Assembly: GCF_022539315.1 (NCBI RefSeq)
Contig: NC_066331.1
Span: 11,378,015-11,442,014 of the forward strand
From: Serinus canaria
Taxonomy: Eukaryota > Chordata > Aves > Passeriformes > Fringillidae
Length of the DNA stretch: 64,000 nt
Direction: 5' to 3'
Every line of letters begins with the position of its first letter. Positions within the stretch are counted from its first letter, which is position 1. The notes beneath the pieces were generated by a model, which had not been told where the DNA came from, did no database searches, and saw only the letters and a program-made list of their open reading frames with translations. This document shows positions 13,144-20,845 of this stretch, piece by piece. The translations under genes were made by a program, and so were the position numbers.

Positions 13144-13647
13144 TTGTGGTGCATTCAGATGACAGTGAAGTTTACTTAAGGACACTGGTAACATAAAATA
13201 AATTGCTTTCTCTGAATCAGAAGTTGACAGAAAGTTTCCGAGTTATGTTTTTGACTCCAGAAGCACTGCAAGCCATGCTAGCAGACTATGATGAAAATAA
13301 AATAATAATACTAAAAAGAAAATCCCCCATCATTTTTTTTCCTAATAAGCGTTCCTTCTCCCAGGCATAAGGACCACATGCAAGGGAGGCAGAAGTGCAT
13401 GTTCCCTGAACCACACAATTAAGCCTGACTTACTGTATATCCAAAAGATGCCCTCACTGCAGTGGTCCCTAAAACATCTTTTTAAGTAAAATTAACTTGG
13501 AAATCTGCAGTTAGCACCACCTTTGAGAACAAATCAGAACAAGTTTATTGAAGTGCTCTAACTATCTACCACAAAAGTGAATTTACCCCCAAGGTTCACT
13601 TGAGTATTTTGTCTCAATTTTCTTGTCATTTCATCTATCATGGTTTT
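13144..13647. repeat. Direct repeat copy A (original-looking copy of a 0.5 kb segment)
   Basis: This 504-bp stretch of ordinary intronic DNA recurs in the same orientation at 16027-16523 inside the left LTR. Here it runs smoothly into both flanks, so this is the resident copy. It carries seven extra bases relative to the other copy, each in a homopolymer run. Confidence 0.95.
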
Positions 13648-14456
13648 TTTCAGTCCTCCAAAGGTGATGGATAATAAATAACAGAAATAAATAGGACCAA
13701 CTGTTCACAGAAGCCTAAGGGAAAACATAATTTTGTTATAAATACTCTTTGGCACAAATCATGGAAATGCAATACTAATATTGTTTGTTGAATCATTTAT
13801 GAATTGGGCCTTCAGTTTCAGTTTGCAAATAAGTTAGAGGATTTTTATTTATGTTCTTTTTCACTTTGCTTTTTTAGTTGCCAAACAGCCTTTGAGAAAT
13901 TGAACTGATACATTATCCAGAAAAAAAGAGGGAATGGAGGACCTTTTTAAAGGAATTTCCTATGCTAATGAATGACTTTTTTTGGTGGGGGGAGGAATTT
14001 ACTTGTAGATGATGGTAAACTTCATAACAAATTTTTAAATCAATTTCCTAAGATGCCACAATGAGTTTTCAACCAGCTAAAGATGTAGAAGCAACACACA
14101 TTTTTGTGTTTGTTCTTAGATGGGAAAATTGTAGGATTTATTATTACAAAACAAAAGTTCATTGGAACATAACTGCATGCTGCCACACCATCCACAGAGT
14201 CATCACACATGAAGAAATATGTAATATGAGGGGAAATTCTACTGTATTGAGAAATGCAGTATTTTACAGCTGTGAGTGCCCAAATTACTCACACGGAAGT
14301 TATAAACATGAAGAAACAGCAAGGAACAGAGAGGTGCATTTCTCTTAAATGTTTTGTCTCAAAGTGCTACTTTTTATCATCTGAAGAGGTAGAGAAACTT
14401 GGAAATAGATAAAAGATTTATTCCTCCTTAGCCAGAGCAGGTGTACATTGCCTTAC

Positions 14457-14527
14457 CTGATCTGTCCTCGCACCAGTGGTCTGTTTTTAGTCCTGTTCAT
14501 ATTTGAATCAAATGGAACCTCAAAGAA
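14457..14527 (-). CDS. COX10: COX10 internal coding exon (equivalent of human exon 5)
   Basis: This 71-bp exon encodes 23 codons from Phe-Phe-Glu-Val to Arg-Gly-Gln-Ile plus the first two bases of a Ser codon. That Ser is completed by the first base of the exon at 2215-2447, giving the conserved Arg-Gly-Gln-Ile-Ser-Pro junction. The stretch carries the UbiA prenyltransferase signature Glu-x2-Phe-Asp-x2-Met-x-Arg-Thr-x2-Arg, which holds the Mg2+/diphosphate-binding aspartate region; the leading Asn of the motif falls in the previous exon. The acceptor is a long pyrimidine tract ending AATTACAG (AG at 14529-14528) and the donor is CAG|GTAAGG (GT at 14456-14455). It is too short for simple frame finding, but the protein match, both splice sites and the phase agreement make it secure. 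A young LTR element sits 476 bp upstream in gene orientation. Confidence 0.95.
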
Positions 14528-14550
14528 CTGTAATTAAAAAAAAAAGAAAG
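14527..14550 (-). promoter_or_regulatory. COX10 splice acceptor with long pyrimidine tract
   Basis: On the minus strand a CCTTTC plus long T run leads into AATTACAG directly before the Phe-Phe codons of the exon. It decides the 5' boundary of this small exon. Confidence 0.85.
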
Positions 14551-14845
14551 GAAGAATCAGAATGAAAGGATACTGAAAAAAATGCCATGCATGGAATGTC
14601 CTGTCTGCATCTGCAGGTGCTTTAGTCTCTCCTTTTGAAGGTTCAAGGATACAACAAAAATGGTAAATGGGTTTTATGGAGCTCTCATTGATGCTTTTGG
14701 CATCCCCTTAGAAAGAAAATCACCCAGAGGACAAAAATAGCTTGCACATCAAGTTCATCATTTGAAGTACAGTTTGATTCCAAGTTCTTTTCTCAACAGG
14801 TCTGACACATCTTTTAGACATACACAATTACATTTGCATACACAC

Positions 14846-15003
14846 ATGGAAATCATGGAATCGTTACGGCTGGAGAAGATCTTTAGGATCATCCAGTCCA
14901 ACCAGTACCACCACTGTGTTCACCACTAAACCACATTCTCAAATGTCACATCCACAGGTTTCCTGAACACTTCCAGGTATGGGGACTCTACCACCTTCCC
15001 TGG
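14846..15003 (-). repeat. CR1 LINE, 3' part, left half of an interrupted copy
   Basis: The plus strand reads AATCATGGAATCG, then GATCATCCAGTCCAACCAG, ACCACTAAACCAC and ACACTTCCAGGTATGGGGAC up to ACCACCTTCCCTGG, the antisense 3' end of CR1. It stops at the LTR element and resumes at 18249 with the expected next words, so this CR1 predates the LTR insertion. Confidence 0.92.
14999..15003. repeat. Target-site duplication, left copy (CCTGG)
   Basis: CCTGG directly precedes the LTR start TGTGATGG and is repeated at 18249-18253 directly after the terminal CACGACA. Within the CR1 host repeat only one copy is expected. Confidence 0.92.
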
Positions 15004-15145
15004 TGTGATGGTTTAAGCCTGGCACAATACCGGTGCCCCCATGAGAACACCTACTTCCCTGGCACCTACTGTGAGATATGATCAGAGACAGAGCAAAGCA
15101 GGCTCCAACTTAAGGTTAAAAGAAAAAAAAAAAAAAAAAAAAGCA

Positions 15146-15151
15146 TTTATT
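15146..15151 (-). terminator. LTR polyadenylation signal AATAAA (3' LTR copy)
   Basis: Minus-strand AATAAA is followed by TGC and a 20-T run near the end of the 3' LTR. A sense-orientation signal about 0.6 kb upstream of a COX10 exon could cause premature 3' ends; whether it does is not visible from sequence. Confidence 0.6.
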
Positions 15152-16026
15152 AACCTACAACTACAAAGGAAGACACACAAAACACAATAGAACATAAGAT
15201 GAAAACCTTCCAAAATTCTTCCTCCTCCCCCCACCAAATTTCCAATTTCATTGCCACCCTTCAGACAATCGATTCTCAGTCTCTTGAGGAGAGAGAAGTC
15301 CCTCTTGCGCCACACGCCTTCCATGTCCAGTGCTCTCACCACTGCACATGGATCAGAGCTGCTTCTGGGGTTTTTCATTTTAAGGATACTTTGACCAGTT
15401 CCAAAGGGAGCACAGTCCTTCTCTTTTGGGACACCTGTCCCCCCCAAATTTCACCCCCTGGGGCCGAGGGGTCTCTTGAACAGAGATCGTCTTCTTCTCT
15501 TCTTCGAGACGGAGGGCACCACCACACCCTCCTCACCCGTCGTCTCTGTTCACTCCTCCACATCACTGCACTCTCTTGGCTCTGAGCCATCGCCTCCCCC
15601 TAGAACGCAGTCTCTGTGGCACAGAAACACCCGTGGTTCTGCTGTGGCTACACAAGAAAAGTCCAGCCCAAAGCCACTTCATCATCTCCTCCCACCTAGA
15701 ATTTTCCTCAACATCTTCTCAATCTCAACATCTTCTAAATCTCATCAACTTCAGGAGGACTCAGCTTTTGCAAGGTTCTCATCTTCCTCAAAGGGTTAAA
15801 AGTCCCGAGCTCTCTCTCTCTGCCGGTTTACTTCGTCAACTCCCACGCCTGTCTGCCCTGCTGGGCACCCCCCCCTTCTCCTTCACGCCGGGCCACTATC
15901 ACAGCCGCCACAGGCACCGGCTCTGTCTCTCTCTCCCTCGCAGGGGGGGGTGGGGGAATGGAGGACGGCTGCCCGAAGCCCTTGCAATGTTCTCCTCCAC
16001 CTGGGCCCAGGCCCTTGGGCCCAGCC

Positions 16027-16523
16027 TTGTGGTGCATTCAGATGACAGTGAAGTTTACTTAAGGACACTGGTAACATAAAATAAATTGCTTTCTCTGAAT
16101 CAGAAGTTGACAGAAGTTTCCGAGTTATGTTTTGACTCCAGAAGCACTGCAAGCCATGCTAGCAGACTATGATGAAAATAAAATAATAATACTAAAAGAA
16201 AATCCCCCATCATTTTTTTCCTATAAGCGTTCCTTCTCCCAGGCATAAGACCACATGCAAGGGAGGCAGAAGTGCATGTTCCCTGAACCACACAATTAAG
16301 CTGACTTACTGTATATCCAAAAGATGCCCTCACTGCAGTGGTCCCTAAAACATCTTTTTAAGTAAAATTAACTTGGAAATCTGCAGTTAGCACCACCTTT
16401 GAGAACAAATCAGAACAAGTTTATTGAAGTGCTCTAACTATCTACCACAAAAGTGAATTTACCCCCAAGGTTCACTTGAGTATTTTGTCTCAATTTTCTT
16501 GTCATTTCATCTATCATGGTTTT
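16027..16523. repeat. Direct repeat copy B of 13144-13647, inside the 3' LTR
   Basis: This 497-bp segment is identical to 13144-13647 except for seven single-base losses (AAA to AA, T5 to T4, A5 to A4, T8 to T7, AA to A, GG to G, CC to C), all in homopolymer runs. There are no substitutions. It interrupts LTR sequence that is continuous in the other LTR. The pattern suggests raw long-read sequence placed by gap filling; a real recent duplication is the alternative. Confidence 0.93.
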
Positions 16524-16777
16524 GGCCTACCTCTCTCTCTGGCCACATGGCTCCCCTCCCCCCCTGCCCAGCCAAAGGAGCTGGGCAGGGGGGTCTACTC
16601 ACTCTCCAGCGGGACTCCAAGAGGAAGTTCCCCTGGGAGATCACAGCTTTTAACCCCTGTGTTCTCAGAGGCGTATCCTGCCCTCAGTGGACAAACCAGG
16701 TGCCAATATTAAATCTGAACACTGATTGGATTGCCCACACCATCACAAAAAACTTCATTTCCTTTCAAACCACGACA

Positions 16778-16982
16778 TTCCACCCTTCGCCTCTGAGAAC
16801 ACATTTTCTAAAATTATCATCCAAATTACAATAGACAAACTCTACTTAAACAATAAAACCTCTATTAATCTATCATCTTAACCTAATACATTACATGCTT
16901 TGCTCTTATTCTTCTTGATCACATCTCACAGTTCACCTTATCACTCATCCAAAAATCGATTTCCCGGTCAGGGAACCAAAAA
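16778..16982 (-). other. Internal region of the LTR element (205 bp, non-coding)
   Basis: It lies between the LTRs and holds a purine-rich tract next to the 3' LTR (minus strand GAGGCGAAGGGTGGAA, about 16793-16778), an AT-rich stretch without open frame, and the primer-binding site next to the 5' LTR. A complete retrovirus would have several kilobases here. Either the coding part was deleted or the element belongs to a non-autonomous family. Confidence 0.85.
16961..16978 (-). other. Primer-binding site complementary to tRNA-Glu
   Basis: The minus strand reads TGGTTCCCTGACCGGGAA, four bases downstream of the 5' LTR end. The plus strand TTCCCGGTCAGGGAACCA equals the 3' 18 bases of vertebrate tRNA-Glu including CCA, from memory of that tRNA. 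This sets the element's strand. Confidence 0.85.
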
Positions 16983-18248
16983 TGTCATGGTTTAAGCCTG
17001 GCACAATACCAGTGCCCCCATGAGAACACCTACTTCCCTGGCACCTACTGTGAGATATGATCAGAGACAGAGCAAAGCAGGCTCCAACTTAAGGTTAAAA
17101 GAGAAAAAAAAAAAAAAAGCATTTATTAACCTACAACTACAAAGGAAGACACACAAAACACAATAGAACATAAGATGAAAACCTTCCAAAATTCTTCCTC
17201 CTCCCCCCACCAAATTTCCAATTTCATTGCCACCCTTCAGACAATCGATTCTCAGTCTCTTGAGGAGAGAGAAGTCCCTCTTGCGCCACACGCCTTCCAT
17301 GTCCAGTGCTCTCACCACTGCACATGGATCAGAGCTGCTTCTGGGGTTTTTCATTTTAAGGATACTTTGACCAGTTCCAAAGGGAGCACAGTCCTTCTCT
17401 TTTTGGGACACCTGTCCCCCCCAAATTTCACCCCCTGGGGCCGAGGGGTCTCTTGAACAGAGATCGTCTTCTTCTCTTCTTCGAGACGGAGGGCACCACC
17501 ACACCCTCCTCACCCGTCGTCTCTGTTCACTCCTCCACATCACTGCACTCTCTTGGCTCTGAGCCATCGCCTCCCCCTAGAACGCAGTCTCTGTGGCACA
17601 GAAACACCCGTGGTTCTGCTGTGGCTACACAAGAAAAGTCCAGCCCAAAGCCACTTCATCATCTCCTCCCACCTAGAATTTTCCTCAACATCTTCTCAAT
17701 CTCAACATCTTCTAAATCTCATCAACTTCAGGAGGACTCAGCTTTTGCAAGGTTCTCATCTTCCTCAAAGGGGTTAAAAGTCCCGAGCTCTCTCTCTCTG
17801 CCGGTTTACTTCGTCAACTCCCACGCCTGTCTGCCCTGCTGGGCACCCCCCCCTTCTCCTTCACGCCGGGCCACTATCACAGCCGCCACAGGCACCGGCT
17901 CTGTCTCTCTCTCCCTCGCAGGGGGGGGTGGGGGAATGGAGGACGGCTGCCCGAAGCCCTTGCAATGTTCTCCTCCACCCTTGGGCCCAGGCCTGGCCTA
18001 CCTCTCTCTCTGGCCACATGGCTCCCCTCCCCCCCTGCCCAGCCAAAGGAGCTGGGCAGGGGGGTCTACTCACTCTCCAGCGGGACTCCAAGAGGAAGTT
18101 CCCCTGGGAGATCACAGCTTTTAACCCCTGTGTTCTCAGAGGCGTATCCTGCCCTCAGTGGACAAACCAGGTGCCAATATTAAATCTGAACACTGATTGG
18201 ATTGCCCACACCATCACAAAAAACTTCATTTCCTTTCAAACCACGACA
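16983..18248 (-). repeat. 5' LTR of the retroelement (right), 1266 bp
   Basis: This is the uninterrupted LTR copy. Reading on the minus strand it begins TGTCGTGGTTTG. A CCAAT box (within AATCCAATCAG, about 18206-18196) lies some 45 bp inside, followed about 70 bp later by a TATA-like TTAAAAG (about 18124-18118), so a promoter near 18090 is plausible. AATAAA is at 17127-17122, followed by TGC and a T tract. The middle is strongly purine-rich on the minus strand, which makes long open frames on both strands; I regard these as compositional. Confidence 0.93.
17122..17127 (-). terminator. LTR polyadenylation signal AATAAA (5' LTR copy)
   Basis: Minus-strand AATAAA sits just before TGC and a 15-T run, matching the same hexamer at 15151-15146 in the other LTR. 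It is in the same sense as COX10 transcription. Confidence 0.6.
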
Positions 18249-18253
18249 CCTGG
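18249..18253. repeat. Target-site duplication, right copy (CCTGG)
   Basis: This matches 14999-15003. The next base outward differs on both sides (g versus t, c versus a), fixing the duplication length at 5 bp. Confidence 0.92.
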
Positions 18254-18453
18254 GCAGCCCCTCCCAAAGCCTGACAAGCCTTTCAACGAAGACATTTTCC
18301 CTAATGCCCAACCGAAACCTTCCCTGGCACCAGTTGAGGCTGTTTCCTCTCACCCTGTCCCTTGCTTCCTGAGAGCAGAGCCAAATCCTCACCTGGCTGC
18401 ACCCTCCTGTCAGGGAGTTGTGCAGGTCCCCCCTGAGACTCATTTTCTCCAGA
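18249..18453 (-). repeat. CR1 LINE, right half of the interrupted copy
   Basis: This part continues the CR1 at 14846-15003. It starts CCTGGGCAGCCCCTCCC and proceeds through GTTGAGGCTGTTTCCTCTC and CCTGTCAGGGAGTTGTGCAG to CATTTTCTCCAG. On the minus strand it encodes degenerate CR1 ORF2 C-terminal residues (Arg-Gly-Asp-Leu-His-Asn-Ser-Leu-Thr-Gly-Gly-Cys-Ser-Gln-Val). It joins the left half with only the 5-bp target duplication repeated. Confidence 0.92.
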
Positions 18454-20624
18454 AAATTATATAGATTGCAGTTCTTTATTAATACAAATTGTCCTTGCAA
18501 ATTGTTCTTTGAAGACCTTCTGGTCTTTAAAAGACAAATACTGAGGTTTTTCCAAGACCACCTACCTTGCCAGAACCTATAACCCACCCTAAAATCAATC
18601 AACTCTTGTAAAACGCTACTGGAACTGCTCTGAGCCTCCAGCTGGAGCAGGAGGAGTGAACACACCATACAGTGTTATTTAATGTCACAACCCAATTTGA
18701 CTTTAAACATGGCCTATGGGAAAATTCATGCTGGATTGACAGGTCAGATCTTCTCAACTTCAACACTAATCTGGAAGTGTTGGATGTTTCACAAAGAACC
18801 TCTATAGGATACAGACACAAGTTTCTTCGGATTAAGTAAAGCACCCCATTTGGATCTGAAACCAGTGATTGCTTCTGACAGCTCAGTGTTTTGCTAATGT
18901 TTTGTTTCATTGTTGTATTTCAGAGGCAATTACAGTACATGGAGGAAAAAAAGACATTTGACATCAGACTGGTAGAGCAATACAAGGGAAAAAAAACTCT
19001 ATAGGGCTAAAATCTGTTCTCCAGAAAATATCTGGGCTACAATTACTTTTTTTTTTTTTAAAGTCACAGGTTTTATTTCTACTTGCAAAGGTGTGACTGC
19101 CTTGAGTTACTTCCAGTTTAAAACGGTGCAGGTGAAGAGATTTTTGCTTATTTGACAGTATTTAAGCTTATACATACAGGTATCTGTGTGCAATGGAAAA
19201 AATCAAAATAATGTACAAGTTTTAAACTCAATGTGTCTCAGACACAAAATGGCTAAAATGAAGAAGAACTGAATAGTCAAGACCTGAAAGAATTTAAACT
19301 TATGCAGTTGGGTTATCAATATAAGCTGATGATCCCATGCTTAGTGTATCAAATATTTCCATATATTTAATACAGCAATCAACCTCTGAATAGAATATAA
19401 ATTTTGAACAAGAATCTCCTCTGCTAACTTAAGTAGTCAAAAACTGTCTGTGTCTATTGCATAAAGACACGGCTGCTCCTGAAATTAAGACTACTGCATG
19501 ACTTCAGACTGAATTTTTTGCTTTTTTAAATCTGACAATTTGAATAATCTGTTACTGTCAAGCGCATGTATACAGCATGGAGCTATACTTCCAACATAAA
19601 AAAATCCTTTTACTTGCAATGCCCTAGATTTCTTCACTGAGCTAGCTGCTATTCCATGTCAGCAAGATGTCATTTATCAAACTTTCCCCATTTTGCTCCC
19701 AGATGTTCAGCAAAATTCTCTCTCTGTTTGAAATTATTTTCCCCTGATTTTCTTGAAAAAATGAAAAAAAACACGCATCTCAAATATCATTCCGTAAGAA
19801 TGAAAGAGTGAAGTCAAACATATTATCTCATGCCAGGCCAACAGAGTCCTGCCTGTTTCAGCAAACAGTAAATTCAGTAAGATGAAGCCTAGATAAATAA
19901 ATACTTTAGAAGCACTCAAGAGGCTTTTTCCCCAGGAAGTCTGAATGCATCAGTTCAGCTGGACATGGCAGAATAGTATTTGCCCTCAGTGTCTAGGAAA
20001 CTGACCACCAAAAGGGCAGACTGAGGGTTAAATCTACACCACCTAAAAAGCCCTGAGTGACAAAACTGGGCAACAGCTCTCAAGAACCTAACCTAAATTT
20101 TAATCAGTATGCATGAACATTTATTTAAAACATGATGATGGCAAAAAAAAAATTAAATAAATCAGGCTACCCAGTACTCTGTGGTTTATTTCTCTGGCAG
20201 GTTCATCATGCTTTTTGTGCAGATCTCATCTCATTAATACAGAGTAATTATATCTTAAGCATCTCACCATTCCTAGCATAGCTATCACATTACTGCTCAG
20301 AGCTGTTTACACCCATGGCCTTTCTGTCCTTCAGCTTCTTCACAGTGGTTTCCACTTTGTTTATATGTGAAATGTTAAAGAATGCTTAATTTCAAGCTAC
20401 CTCTTGGAACCAGCAGTGCCTGCAAAGGGTGGCTGAGCACTCAGACCTTCCAGAGGGCTCACAGACTAATAGTTTTATTAAGACTATGCAAGATTTCTGT
20501 AACAACACCTTGCAGCAGCTGCAGATTACATGATGGTGGCACTTTCAGGACTATTGATAGTGAAAGAGGACAGTGTGTCCAGTGCCTCTGCAGTCTGCAG
20601 GCGACTTCTGCTCCTTCCATCAGT
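18454..20624. other. Intronic stretch without recognisable features
   Basis: The sequence is AT-rich with a 13-T run near 19050. I saw no exon-like conservation, RNA gene or clear repeat. Open frames here are short and lack supporting features; the minus-strand frame reaching 18668 is CR1-derived only below about 18453. Confidence 0.6.
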
Positions 20625-20845
20625 TCATAGAATCACAGACTGTCCTGAGTGGGAAGGGACCCACAACGAATATCAAGTCCAACTGCTGCCTTTGCACAGA
20701 CATCCCAAGAACCCTCCTCTGTGCCTGAGATTGTTGTCCTAACACTCCTTGAGCTATGGCTGCCTTGGGCTGTCATCACTCTCGGGGGAGCCTCCAGGGC
20801 TGTTCAGTGCCTCAACACCCTCTGGGTGTTGAACACCAAGACCAC
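20625..20845 (-). repeat. CR1 LINE 3'-end fragment (second subfamily)
   Basis: The plus strand reads TTCATAGAATCACAGACTG, then GAGTGGGAAGGGACCCAC, CAAGTCCAACTGCTG, GTGCCTGAGATTGTTGTCC and ACACTCCTTGAGCTATGGC up to ACACCCTCTGGGTG. The wording differs from the GGTTTAGGTTGG type and matches the copy at 59720-59895, so at least two CR1 subfamilies are present. Confidence 0.85.

Larger units (their letters stand above)
2448..14456 (-). other. COX10: COX10 intron (between human-equivalent exons 5 and 6), complete
   Basis: This 12,009-bp intron is bounded by donor GTAAGG at 14456-14451 and acceptor CCCCACAG ending at 2448. It contains CR1 fragments at 4897-5070 and 12337-12596, a 27-bp perfect tandem duplication at 11593-11646, and the donor copy (13144-13647) of a segment that reappears inside the LTR at 16027-16523. 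The stretches 5071-11592 and 13648-14456 hold nothing I recognise: AT-rich sequence with short homopolymers and only chance open frames. Confidence 0.9.
15004..16777 (-). repeat. 3' LTR of the retroelement (left), carrying a 497-bp foreign insert
   Basis: It aligns throughout with the right LTR except for a 497-bp insert at 16027-16523 and a small rearrangement of GGGCCCAGG-type words just before it. Without the insert it is about 1277 bp. Visible differences from the other LTR are G versus C at the fourth base, CCGG versus CCAG near base 30, a 20-A versus 15-A tract, and single-base homopolymer changes. The minus-strand polyadenylation signal AATAAA lies at 15151-15146. Confidence 0.93.
15004..18248 (-). 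mobile_element. Young LTR retroelement (endogenous retrovirus type) without coding region
   Basis: Two LTRs (15004-16777 and 16983-18248) flank only 205 bp of internal sequence. The ends are TG...CA with imperfect inverted termini (TGTSATGGTTT and AAACCACGACA). The flanks are the 5-bp direct repeat CCTGG at 14999-15003 and 18249-18253. A tRNA-Glu primer-binding site next to the right LTR and a purine-rich tract next to the left LTR place the element on the minus strand, so the right LTR is 5' and the left is 3'. No gag, pol or env remnant is seen. The LTRs differ by only about two or three clear substitutions outside homopolymers, so the insertion is recent. A 5-bp duplication would fit ERVL-like (class III) elements, but family assignment needs a repeat library. 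Confidence 0.93.

Noticed and set aside
15199..18124. Several plus- and minus-strand frames of 70-223 codons as host genes
   Set aside because: They lie within the two LTR copies, recur in both, and reflect the skewed pyrimidine-rich composition of the LTR.
18180..18668. A minus-strand frame of 162 codons as a gene
   Set aside because: Its middle is the degenerate C-terminal end of CR1 ORF2; the rest runs into LTR and unique intron.
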